Source: Pandoraea commovens
GTDB lineage: Bacteria > Pseudomonadota > Gammaproteobacteria > Burkholderiales > Burkholderiaceae
Assembly: GCF_902459615.1 (NCBI RefSeq)
Contig: NZ_CABPSA010000001.1
Location: forward strand, 310,001-374,000
Reading direction: 5' to 3'
Length of the DNA stretch: 64,000 bases
A program made the position numbers and the translations under genes. Below, in pieces: positions 1 to 7,820 of this stretch; positions within the stretch are counted from its first letter, which is position 1, and each line of letters begins with the position of its first letter. The notes beneath the pieces were generated by a model that saw only the letters and a list, made by a program, of their open reading frames with translations, searched no databases and was not told the origin of the DNA.

Positions 1-366
1 ATGGATGCGCAACGGCTCGTCGATAATCCGGCCGACGCGCATGCGCGGATTCAGCGCGCTGTACGGGTCTTGCAAGACGGGTTGCAACACACGATGAAAG
101 TGTTCGCGTGCCTGTGCGCTTAGTTGCTGGATGTCTTGCCCGTCAACCTTGACTTCGCCGCTCGTTGCCGGTTCGGCCAGCATCAGCATCTTGGCGATGG
201 TGCTCTTGCCTGAGCCTGACTCTCCCACCAGGCCGAAGGTCGCACCGGGTTCCACGTCAAAGGTGACGCCGGCCACGGCATGCAGCGGCCGGGCGCGACC
301 CAGCAAGCCGCGGCGCACATCGTAGGTTTTTCGGAGATTGCGCACGGAAAGATACGGTTGAGACAT
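1..366 (-). CDS. ABC transporter ATP-binding protein, OppF/DppF type (partial, 3' end outside window)
   Basis: This is the N-terminal 122 residues of the second ATPase of a peptide/nickel-type ABC importer; the rest lies left of position 1. It would hydrolyse ATP at the cytoplasmic face of the permease pair encoded upstream. The Walker A motif GESGSGKST is visible near residues 50-58 and the Q-loop segment (VLQDPYSALNPRM) near 100-112, typical of OppF/DppF. The ATG at 366-364 overlaps the stop codon of the preceding ATPase gene (ATGA), so the two are translationally coupled at the end of the operon. The family is clear; the substrate is unknown. Confidence 0.9.
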   Translation of the reverse strand, partial: MSQPYLSVRNLRKTYDVRRGLLGRARPLHAVAGVTFDVEPGATFGLVGESGSGKSTIAKMLMLAEPATSGEVKVDGQDIQQLSAQAREHFHRVLQPVLQDPYSALNPRMRVGRIIDEPLRIH

Positions 367-1436
367 CACGCCACCTCCCTGCGCACGCGCGCTGCACCAT
401 TCACTGCGGCGTCGGCATTGGCGTCGCCAGTCTCATGACCGCGCGGTGCAGACGGTTGCGTCCACATCTGCATGGTCTGCCAGCACGCGCTGCGGCGCGC
501 CCCGCCCTGCCACTCGAACCAATCCGGATACTCGTCGCGGCATTGCTGCGTCGCGAGCGGACAGCGCGGCGCGAACCGGCAACCCTGAGGCCACTCGGTG
601 AGGCCCGGCTGCTGCCCCGGAATCGCTTCGAGACGCTTCTCGTAGCGTCCCAGCGACGGCACGGCACGCAGCAATCCTGCTGTGTACGGATGCGCCGGGC
701 GCGCGAACACATCGGCAATCGGCCCCGATTCGACAATGCGACCGCCGTACATGATCGCGACGTCGTCACAGAACTGCGATGCCAGGTGCAGGTCGTGTGT
801 GACGAAGATCAACGCCATGTTGCGTTGCTGCTGAAGCTCACGCAGGAGCTTGAGAATCTGGAGCTGCACGGTGACATCGAGCGCGGTCGTCGGCTCGTCG
901 CAAATGAGCAATTCCGGCGAGAGCGCAATGTTGATGGCGATCGATACGCGCTGACGCATGCCACCGCTGAACTGAAACGGGTAGCTGTCCAGACGCTCCA
1001 GCGCAGCCGGAATCTTCACGCGCTCGAGCACATCGACACACAGACGGCGCAGTTCGGCCTTGTCGCGAATGCCCCGATGCACGCGAAAGATCTCGGCGAC
1101 CTGGTCGCCGATGGTCAGCAGCGGGTTGAGCGACGTCATGGCATCCTGCAAAATCATGCCGATCTCGCGGCCGCGAATCTTTGCCATTTCCGCATGCGAG
1201 AGCCGAGTGAGATCGCGCCCCTTGTAGCGCACTTCCCCCTGTACGACCCGACCGTTCGACGGTAGCAGGCCGAGCAGCGTATTGCACGTCATGCTCTTGC
1301 CCGAGCCGGACTCGCCGACCAGTGCCAGCGAGCGCCCTGCTTCGACGCGCAGGCTCACGTTGTCCACCGCCGTGACGACACCCTGCTTGCCGCGCAGCAT
1401 CGTCGTAAGATTCTTCGCTTCGAGGAGTATCGTCAT
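366..1436 (-). CDS. ABC transporter ATP-binding protein, OppD/DppD type
   Basis: First ATPase of the importer, about 356 residues, the usual length for OppD/DppD. Visible motifs are Walker A (GESGSGKSM), Q-loop (MILQDAMTSLNPL), ABC signature (FSGGMRQRV), Walker B (LLICDEPTTALDV) and the C-terminal oligopeptide-transporter extension with a Cys cluster (GCRFAPRCPLATQQC). Note that Walker A ends in SM rather than the usual ST. The ATG at 1436 overlaps the upstream stop (TGATG); a GTG at 1442 is an alternative start two codons earlier. It lies fourth-to-last in a tightly coupled minus-strand operon with binding protein, permeases and CoA ligase, so it probably energises uptake of the acid that the ligase activates. 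Confidence 0.92.
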   Translation of the reverse strand: MTILLEAKNLTTMLRGKQGVVTAVDNVSLRVEAGRSLALVGESGSGKSMTCNTLLGLLPSNGRVVQGEVRYKGRDLTRLSHAEMAKIRGREIGMILQDAMTSLNPLLTIGDQVAEIFRVHRGIRDKAELRRLCVDVLERVKIPAALERLDSYPFQFSGGMRQRVSIAINIALSPELLICDEPTTALDVTVQLQILKLLRELQQQRNMALIFVTHDLHLASQFCDDVAIMYGGRIVESGPIADVFARPAHPYTAGLLRAVPSLGRYEKRLEAIPGQQPGLTEWPQGCRFAPRCPLATQQCRDEYPDWFEWQGGARRSACWQTMQMWTQPSAPRGHETGDANADAAVNGAARVRREVA

Positions 1437-2335
1437 CACCACCCCCTCGACATCGTCGGACTTAGCCGGTCACGTAGCGCGTCGCCGAGCTGGTTCGCCA
1501 GCAGCACGGTCACCATCAATACGATCCCCGGAATACCGCAGATCCACCACGCGGTTTCCAGATAGCCCCGGCCATCGGCGATCATGGCGCCCCACGACGG
1601 CGTCGGCGGCTGAACGCCCAGGCCGAGAAACGAGAGCGTTGCCTCGAGAATGATGATGGTGCCGATGTCGAGCGTGGCAAGCACGATGAAGGTGTTGACC
1701 ACGTTCGGGACGATATGGGCAAACATCACGCGAAAGCGCGACGCGCCCGCGAGTTTGGCGAGCAGCACGAAGTCGCGTGAGCGCAACGACAACGCCTCGG
1801 CGCGGGTGACACGGGCGAAGCGGGCCCAGTTGGCCAGACTCAGCACGATCACCAGATTGAAGACGCTGAACCCGATGGCGCCGACGAGCACCAGCGCGAG
1901 AATCACCGCCGGCAAGGCCAGTTGGATGTCGGCGATGCGCATGGCGACGGCGTCGACCCACCCGCCGAGATAGCCCGCAGCAATGCCGAACAGGCTGCCG
2001 AAGATGCCTGCGATGAGCACTGCACAAAACGCCACATACAACGAAATCTGCGAGCCCCAGATCACACGCGACAGCAGGTCGCGGCCCAACTGATCGGTGC
2101 CGAACCAGTGGGCCGCCGATGGTGGCTTGAGAATGTCGCTCAACGAGATTGCGTTCGGGTCGTAGGGCGCGAGCCATTGCGGGGCCAGCGCGACGACGAT
2201 CAGCGCCACGGCAAGCGCCAGGCATACCCACAGCTGTACGTCGCGCCAGAGTTGGCGGCGCGCACGCATCTGCGGCACCGGCACACTGACCTCGGCCGGG
2301 CGTTGCTGCAAGTCCTGGGGAGTGATCTCATGCAT
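1436..2335 (-). CDS. ABC transporter permease, DppC type
   Basis: Inner-membrane permease of 299 residues, the usual DppC length. One N-terminal membrane segment (about residues 33-53) is followed by the OppC-type sequence with DILKPPSAAHWFGTDQLGRDLLSR near 66-89, which is a hallmark of DppC/NikC permeases, and by five more hydrophobic segments. The EAA loop (EALSLRSRDFVLLAKLAGAS, about 180-199) contacts the ATPases. The gene overlaps the DppB-type permease upstream by 8 bases and the ATPase downstream by one base, so all are one transcription unit. Confidence 0.93.
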   Translation of the reverse strand: MHEITPQDLQQRPAEVSVPVPQMRARRQLWRDVQLWVCLALAVALIVVALAPQWLAPYDPNAISLSDILKPPSAAHWFGTDQLGRDLLSRVIWGSQISLYVAFCAVLIAGIFGSLFGIAAGYLGGWVDAVAMRIADIQLALPAVILALVLVGAIGFSVFNLVIVLSLANWARFARVTRAEALSLRSRDFVLLAKLAGASRFRVMFAHIVPNVVNTFIVLATLDIGTIIILEATLSFLGLGVQPPTPSWGAMIADGRGYLETAWWICGIPGIVLMVTVLLANQLGDALRDRLSPTMSRGW

Positions 2336-3245
2336 AACGAATCCTCGGATCGACGTAGGCGTAGAGCACGTCCACCGCCAGGTTGAGCAAGGTGAAGATC
2401 AGCGCACCGACAGTGACAGCGGCCTGCACGACCGTGTAGTCGAGATTGGAGATCGAATCGAGTATCAGGCGGCCGATGCCCGGCCACGAGAAGATGAATT
2501 CGACCGACACAGCGCCGCCCATCAGAATGCCGAACTGCAACGCCGTGAACGTAATCATCGGCAGCAGCGCATTACGCAACGCGTGTCGAAAGACAATCGT
2601 GCGCTCGGGCACGCCCTTGATGCGCGCGAACTTGATGTACTCCGTGTCGAGCACTTCCGACATGCTCGAACGCGTCAGTCTCATGATCCCCGCCGCCGAA
2701 TACCACCCCAGCGCTACAGCGGGCATGACGAGATGCGAGAACGTGCCGTAGCCGTTCGTAGGGAACCACGACAACTGAATGGAAAACAGGCGGATGAAGA
2801 GCAGACTGAACAGGAATGGCGGTGCGGCCTGCCCCAAGACGGCGAAGAGCTTGGCGCACTGATCGATCGCGCCGCCGCGACGCACTGCGGCGATGGCCCC
2901 GAGCGGTACTCCGACGAGAATGCCCAATCCGAGCGCCGACGTTGTGAGAAGCAACGTCGGGCCCAGCGCGCCGAGCACCACGTCGAGGGCGGGACGCGAG
3001 AATCGGTAGGAGATGCCGAGTTGCCCCTGAAGCAGATGCCAGAGGTAGCTCCCGTACTGCATGGCCACCGGACGATCCAGCCCCATTTCGTGACGAAGCA
3101 GCGCGCGGTCGGCTTCGGTGGCCTCGGGCGGGAGCATCAGGTGCGTCGGATCGCCGATCAGCCGCACGATCAGGAAGATGACCAGCGTGACGAGCAACAC
3201 CGTGATCAGAGACTGCGCCACGCGTCGCGTGAGATAGCGAATCAT
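2328..3245 (-). CDS. ABC transporter permease, DppB type
   Basis: Inner-membrane permease of 305 residues beginning MIRYLTRRVAQSL, the standard DppB/OppB opening. It has an N-terminal membrane segment, a periplasmic stretch with LGLDRPVAMQYGSYL, and further membrane segments; the EAA loop (about MSEVLDTEYIKFARIKGVPE) is clear. An in-frame extension to 3419 exists, but the ATG at 3245 overlaps the stop of the acyl-CoA ligase (ATGA) and matches the family start, so the shorter form is annotated. It pairs with the DppC-type permease just downstream. Confidence 0.93.
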   Translation of the reverse strand: MIRYLTRRVAQSLITVLLVTLVIFLIVRLIGDPTHLMLPPEATEADRALLRHEMGLDRPVAMQYGSYLWHLLQGQLGISYRFSRPALDVVLGALGPTLLLTTSALGLGILVGVPLGAIAAVRRGGAIDQCAKLFAVLGQAAPPFLFSLLFIRLFSIQLSWFPTNGYGTFSHLVMPAVALGWYSAAGIMRLTRSSMSEVLDTEYIKFARIKGVPERTIVFRHALRNALLPMITFTALQFGILMGGAVSVEFIFSWPGIGRLILDSISNLDYTVVQAAVTVGALIFTLLNLAVDVLYAYVDPRIRYA

Positions 3246-5014
3246 GCGTGTGCTCCCCCATCGGCCGTCGCGCTGGTCGACTCGTCGTCGCCCTTCAGAT
3301 TGCGCGTGGCACGATCGCGCAGCTCCAGCTTGCGGATCTTTTGACTGCCGGTCAGCGGCCAGACATCGATAAACTCCACGTAGCGCGGCACTTTGTAGCT
3401 CGCGATGTGCTCGCGACAATACTGTTGCAAGGCGAAGGGCGAGATATCCGCGCCCTCCTGCCGTTCGACGTACGCATATCCGACTTCGCCCAGACGCGCA
3501 TCGGGCACACCCACCACGACGGCCTGGCGCACACCCGGATAGGTCTTAAGGAAGACTTCGATTTCCTGCGTCGCAACGTTGAAGCCGCCGGGCTTGATCA
3601 TCTCCTTCACGCGGCCCCGATATGTCAGATAGCCATCGCTGTCGAGTTCGCCGAGGTCGCCGGTGAGCAGCCAGCCACCGGCGTCGATGGCTTTGCGATC
3701 TTCGTCCGGCATGCGGTAGTAGCCCTTCATGACCACGTAACCGGAAATGCAGATCTGGCCGATAGATCCGGCGGGCAGCTCCTTACCGGTCTCGATGTCG
3801 GTAATGCGTACTTTCACCCCACGCACGGGGCGGCCGTTCGTGCGCGAGCGCTTTTCGTACGGATCATCCCAGCGCGTGCGCACGACCGCGTTGGACGTCT
3901 CCGACATACCGTACGCGCTGACCAGTTCAGGCACGTCCAGCGTGCGGCTGACCCATTCGAACGACGCCGTGGGTAGCGGCGCGCCGGTGCCGGTGCGCAG
4001 GCTCGACAGGTCGTAATTCCCGATATCGGGGAACGCCTTGAGGTCCTGCACGATGGTGTCGACGAAGAAGCTGACGGTGATGTGCTCACGCTCGACAAGT
4101 TCACAGAAGCCCTTCGGCGAGAACTGGTCGGCAATGACCATGGCCGCGCCGGAGAGCGCCATGGCCAGCGTGTAGAACGTGCCCGTCGCGGTAAAAAGGG
4201 GCACACACGAGAGGTAGCGGTCTTGCGATGTCAGCCGCAGACACTGCGCCGCGTAGTGGTTATTGGCGAGCAATGCGCCGTGGCGGACCATCGCGCCCTT
4301 CGGGAACGATGTCGTCCCTGACGTGTAGAGAATCTGGGCGACGTCGTCGGCCTTCACCTTTGCGAAACGGCGCTCCAGTGTCCCGTCGTCCAACCGGCTC
4401 TTTCCGTGTGCTTCGACAGCGTGAAAGCTTTCCATGCCAGCGTGCAGCGTGCGTTCATCCGGCAGACCGATGACACGGCGCAGGGCCGGCATGCGCTCGC
4501 ACTGCCACGCGCCGCGCCGCTGCGTGGTCCAGTCGGGTACGAGCTGCGCGAGAATGTCGAAGTAGCGCACGCCCCGCCCCGACGAACCGCCTCGCTCCTG
4601 AACGATAAGCGTGGTGGCTTCCGATTGGCTGAGTACATACGCCACGTCGCTGTCGCGAAACCGGGTGTTCACGGGCACAAGCACCGCGCCAATGAGGGGC
4701 ACGGCCCAGCGGGCGATTAGCCACTCCGTGCTGTCGGACATCCACAGTGCTACGTTCTCGCCGGGCCCCACACCCAGCGACATCAGGCCACGGGCGAACG
4801 CATGAATGCGCTGCACGAGCTGGCTGAAGGTCAGGCGCGTGTCGCCATGGACCACCGCCTCGCGCTCGCCATGTGCCTGGGCGATCCATGTCAGCGCGCT
4901 CGCGAACGTCTCGTGCGTCCAGTCGATCGCGTCAACCCGCGCGGCCACCACCGCCGAGGCGGTGTGGGCCGGGGGCGGAACACTGTCGTCGTGTCGGTTC
5001 ATGTTCGGATTCAT
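3242..5014 (-). CDS. AMP-dependent acyl-CoA synthetase (fatty-acid-CoA ligase family)
   Basis: A 590-residue member of the ANL adenylating superfamily, which joins a carboxylic acid to CoA through an acyl-AMP. The P-loop YTSGTTSFPKGA (about 231-242), the A5 motif YGMSETSN, the A7/A8 block LTGDLGELDSDGYLTYRGRVKEMIKPGG and the C-terminal catalytic lysine in LTGSQKIRK are all present, so the enzyme looks active. It is coupled to permease genes downstream (ATGA overlap at 3242-3245) and 46 bases separate it from the binding protein gene. An acid ligase inside an ABC-import operon suggests that the imported compound is a carboxylic acid activated on entry. The substrate (medium-chain, aromatic or terpenoid acid) cannot be told from sequence. 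Confidence 0.93.
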   Translation of the reverse strand: MNPNMNRHDDSVPPPAHTASAVVAARVDAIDWTHETFASALTWIAQAHGEREAVVHGDTRLTFSQLVQRIHAFARGLMSLGVGPGENVALWMSDSTEWLIARWAVPLIGAVLVPVNTRFRDSDVAYVLSQSEATTLIVQERGGSSGRGVRYFDILAQLVPDWTTQRRGAWQCERMPALRRVIGLPDERTLHAGMESFHAVEAHGKSRLDDGTLERRFAKVKADDVAQILYTSGTTSFPKGAMVRHGALLANNHYAAQCLRLTSQDRYLSCVPLFTATGTFYTLAMALSGAAMVIADQFSPKGFCELVEREHITVSFFVDTIVQDLKAFPDIGNYDLSSLRTGTGAPLPTASFEWVSRTLDVPELVSAYGMSETSNAVVRTRWDDPYEKRSRTNGRPVRGVKVRITDIETGKELPAGSIGQICISGYVVMKGYYRMPDEDRKAIDAGGWLLTGDLGELDSDGYLTYRGRVKEMIKPGGFNVATQEIEVFLKTYPGVRQAVVVGVPDARLGEVGYAYVERQEGADISPFALQQYCREHIASYKVPRYVEFIDVWPLTGSQKIRKLELRDRATRNLKGDDESTSATADGGAHA

Positions 5015-5060
5015 CGGTTCGGGGCTGCTCTGGTGGCCTGAGTTCTCGACATCTCGAAGA

Positions 5061-6626
5061 TCACTTCCAGCTCAGGCTGCGCAGGTTGTAATACCCGCTG
5101 CCATGCTGTGGTTCCCAGTTCAGCTTCACGTCCTGCGCGAACGTGTAATAGAGCTCGGTAATCAGCACGGCGTGGCCATCGTCATGCAACAAGCGACCAA
5201 TCTTCTTGAAGATCTCGTCGCGTTGTTCGCGCGAGGTCGCGGCATCACCCTGTGCCACGAGCTTTTCGACTTCCGGGTTGAAGTAATCCGACCAGGTGCC
5301 GTCCTTCGTTGCCGCGCCGCTGATCGGATGGACCGGGTCGTAGATGGCGTTGGAGAACTGCATCATCGTCATCGGCCCGCCCTTGTGTGTGTTATTCAGG
5401 CGACTCCACGCGGCGTAATCGATGACCTTCACATTCGTCTTCACTCCGATGGCCGACCAGTACGCCGCGATCACCTCGCAGAGTTCCTTCGGGTTGTCTG
5501 TCGGGCACAGCAAGTCGGTCGTAAAGCCGTTCGGGTAGCCGCCTTGCGCCAGCAGTTTCTTCGCCTGCGCGGGATCGTACGGATACGGCTTGAGCGTGCG
5601 ATCGACACCGTACGGATAGCTGGACGAAACATAGGAGGACATCTGTGCGCCCACGCCATGCAACGCCTGCCCGATGATCGCCTTGGTATCGAGCGCGTAG
5701 TTCAGCGCGAGGCGCACCTCTCGCTTCGAGAGCGGCGTGCCCGGCACGTTCGAGTACAGTCGCACGGCGAGCGGGCTGCCCACCGGCACCGACTTGACGG
5801 TGAGGCCAGCGTTAGCCTTCAGGCGCGCCACGTCGACGCTCGGGACATAGTCGATGACATCGACCTCACCGTTGAGCAGCGCATTGATGCGGCTACTCGC
5901 CTCGGGAATGACCTTGAAGACAAGCCGCTTGATGCCCGGCTTCGCGCCCCAGTAGCCATCGAAACGGTCGAGCGTCACGGACTGCCCGATCTTCTGTTCG
6001 ACGAACTTGTACGGTCCGGACCCGATCGGCGCGCGGGCGAATGCCTCGGGCGACGCGAGTCCTTCGGTGTACGCCTTCGGCACCAGCAGCAGATAACCTG
6101 CGATCTTGTTGAGGAACGCCCCGTCCTGTCGTTTCAGATGAAACACGACGGTCGTGTCGTTCGGCGCATCCACGTGGTCGACGAGGTTCGCGAAGTATGG
6201 TCGCCGTGTGCTCTTCGTCTCGGGCGCGACGATGCGCTCAAGCGAATACTTCACGTCCCTGGCTGTGAGCTTCGCGCCGTTGTGGAACTTGACGTCGTTG
6301 CGCAGCGTGAACGTGTATTGAAGGCCGTCGGGCGCGATTTTCACGCCTGTGGCGACGCTGGGCTTCAGGTTGCCGTCGATGTCGAACGCGTACAGCGAGT
6401 CGAACAACTGCCAGCCGTAGCGCTGAGAATCGCCCGTGGCGGCGACCTGAGCATCGAGGTTATTGATATCTTTGCCGACGGCGAAGACCACTGTGTCGCG
6501 GTCGACGGCGGGCTTTCCGCCAATGGCGTATGCGGCCGTCGACGTCAGGAGCGCCGCGCACAGCGCGATACCCGAACCGATCCACGCTACCTGGCGTGAC
6601 CATGCATGCAATGCCCGTGTGTGCAT
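5061..6626 (-). CDS. ABC transporter periplasmic substrate-binding protein (family 5)
   Basis: Extracellular solute-binding protein of family 5 (DppA/OppA fold), about 521 residues from the ATG at 6626. That start gives a typical signal peptide (Arg/His-rich start, hydrophobic core WIGSGIALCAALLTSTAAYA); the frame runs back to 6674 without a better start. The family signature around residues 90-115 (PSVATGVKIAPDGLQYTF, then DVKFHNGAKLTARDVKYS) is clear. It is closely related to the second binding protein at 9797-11386, sharing blocks such as KSTRRPYFA, FLNKIAG and APIGSGPY. It sits between the SDR and acyl-CoA ligase genes in the import operon. Confidence 0.93.
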   Translation of the reverse strand: MHTRALHAWSRQVAWIGSGIALCAALLTSTAAYAIGGKPAVDRDTVVFAVGKDINNLDAQVAATGDSQRYGWQLFDSLYAFDIDGNLKPSVATGVKIAPDGLQYTFTLRNDVKFHNGAKLTARDVKYSLERIVAPETKSTRRPYFANLVDHVDAPNDTTVVFHLKRQDGAFLNKIAGYLLLVPKAYTEGLASPEAFARAPIGSGPYKFVEQKIGQSVTLDRFDGYWGAKPGIKRLVFKVIPEASSRINALLNGEVDVIDYVPSVDVARLKANAGLTVKSVPVGSPLAVRLYSNVPGTPLSKREVRLALNYALDTKAIIGQALHGVGAQMSSYVSSSYPYGVDRTLKPYPYDPAQAKKLLAQGGYPNGFTTDLLCPTDNPKELCEVIAAYWSAIGVKTNVKVIDYAAWSRLNNTHKGGPMTMMQFSNAIYDPVHPISGAATKDGTWSDYFNPEVEKLVAQGDAATSREQRDEIFKKIGRLLHDDGHAVLITELYYTFAQDVKLNWEPQHGSGYYNLRSLSWK

Positions 6627-6687
6627 TGAATTCTCCGAAGAAGAGCGATGAACGAAGCGATACCCGGCTGACAAAGATCAACCGACG

Positions 6688-7461
6688 TTAGCGCAACGTC
6701 TCCGGCCCGCCCTTGACATAGATGATCTGCCCCGAAACGAACGACGCGTCTTCGCTGCAAAGGAAAGCGACGACATTGGCGATGTCACGGGGAACGCCGA
6801 CGCGGCCGAGCGGAATGCTCTTGGCGCGCTGCCGTTTGTATTCCTCGGGATCGATGCCGCGACGCTCCGCCGTCTGGCGCGTCATTTCGGTGTCGACGAA
6901 CCCCGGCGCTACCGCGTTGACGTTGATATTGAAGGGGCCCAGCTCGATGGCAGCGGTGCGCGTGAAGGCTTGCAACCCCGCCTTGGCCGACGAGTAATTC
7001 GCCTGCCCACGATTGCCGAGTGCCGATGTTGAGGAAAGATTGACGATCTTGCCGCTGCGTTGTTCGACCATGTGTCGTTGCGCGGCGCGCGTGCACAAAA
7101 AAGTGCCGCGCAAATGGACGTTCATGACGCGATCCCAGTCGTCCACCGACATCTTGAACAGCAGATTGTCTCGTGTGACGCCTGCGTTGTTCACGAGGAC
7201 GTCGAGTCCGCCGAGTTGCGCGATCACTTGCGTGAAGAGCGTTTCGACTTGCGCCTCATCCGTGACGTCGCAACCAAAGCCTGCGGCGTCATGCCCGCCG
7301 TCGCGCTTCAGCGCTTCGGCCGCGGATTGCGCTGCATCTGCCGAGATATCGCAGATCGCTACGCGCGCACCCTCCTGCGCGAACCGTTCGGCTGTTGCGT
7401 AGCCGATGCCACGCGCGCCGCCCGTCACTAGAACCACCTTTCCCTGGAAGCGATTGCTCAT
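6688..7461 (-). CDS. Short-chain dehydrogenase/reductase, FabG-like
   Basis: A classical SDR of 257 residues. The NAD(P)-binding motif TGGARGIG (about 14-21), the NNAG motif (about 90-93), the catalytic Ser (NLSSTSALG) and the YxxxK pair (YSSAKAG, about 156-162) are all visible. It probably oxidises or reduces a 3-hydroxy/3-oxo group of the acyl-CoA made by the neighbouring ligase. It is first in the minus-strand operon, with an AGGAG ribosome-binding site ahead of the ATG at 7461 and a good sigma-70-type promoter 65-90 bases upstream. Confidence 0.92.
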   Translation of the reverse strand: MSNRFQGKVVLVTGGARGIGYATAERFAQEGARVAICDISADAAQSAAEALKRDGGHDAAGFGCDVTDEAQVETLFTQVIAQLGGLDVLVNNAGVTRDNLLFKMSVDDWDRVMNVHLRGTFLCTRAAQRHMVEQRSGKIVNLSSTSALGNRGQANYSSAKAGLQAFTRTAAIELGPFNINVNAVAPGFVDTEMTRQTAERRGIDPEEYKRQRAKSIPLGRVGVPRDIANVVAFLCSEDASFVSGQIIYVKGGPETLR

Positions 7462-7524
7462 GCGCTTGCGTCTCCTGGTTGTGGCGCTGCCTGATCTGTG
7501 TCGGCAGTCGTCGTAATGGAAACC

Positions 7525-7553
7525 AGTCTAGTCACGCATGACGCGATGGTCAA
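7525..7553 (-). promoter_or_regulatory. Sigma-70-type promoter of the SDR/import operon
   Basis: On the minus strand TTGACC (7553-7548) is followed after exactly 17 bases by TAGACT (7530-7525). Both hexamers are close to consensus and point toward the SDR start at 7461, leaving a leader of about 57 bases. This is inferred from sequence only. Confidence 0.6.
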
Positions 7554-7568
7554 TATTTGAAACAAATA
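7554..7568. promoter_or_regulatory. Palindrome abutting the -35 box (candidate operator)
   Basis: TATTTG-AAA-CAAATA is a perfect inverted repeat that begins one base upstream of the -35 hexamer of the operon promoter. An activator bound here would sit in the class II position. The IclR regulator at 14177-15118 is the nearest candidate protein, but nothing in the sequence proves the link. Confidence 0.45.
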
Positions 7569-7820
7569 ACTTTGCTTAATTTTCATCAGGGATAACTCTC
7601 AGTTCAATCGATACACCATCGGTTATCTTTATAACGCAAGCGTGAGCCAGTCTTTATATGGATTTTTGCTTAGCAAATCACAGTGCTTCATTCACGTTTT
7701 TCTGCGAAAATTAACACGTCATTTATTCCACTATTTGAACATTTATACGGGATTTGAAGCATGGGCATCCGAAGTGCGGTTCATGTCAGTCGCTTGATGC
7801 ACCCGGATGCCCGGGGCGCA

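Larger units (their letters stand above)
7462..7820. other. Intergenic region, AT-rich, promoter side of the import operon
   Basis: About 360 bases without a supported gene, much richer in A and T than its surroundings. It carries the minus-strand promoter and palindrome listed separately, close to the SDR gene. At its far end, GGGCATCCG (7764-7772) can pair with CGGATGCCC (7804-7812) across a 31-base loop, just downstream of the flavoprotein stop; there is no T-run, so terminator function is doubtful. I saw no other gene or RNA element. Confidence 0.6.

Noticed and set aside
2322-3344. 340-residue plus-strand open frame
   Set aside because: Antisense to the DppB-type permease; highly charged composition typical of shadows in high-GC DNA.
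4806-6599. 597-residue plus-strand open frame
   Set aside because: Shadow of the acyl-CoA ligase and binding protein genes on the other strand; Arg/His-rich, no family features.
7764-7812. Inverted repeat as terminator of the flavoprotein gene
   Set aside because: 31-base loop and no T-run; kept only as a remark in the intergenic entry.
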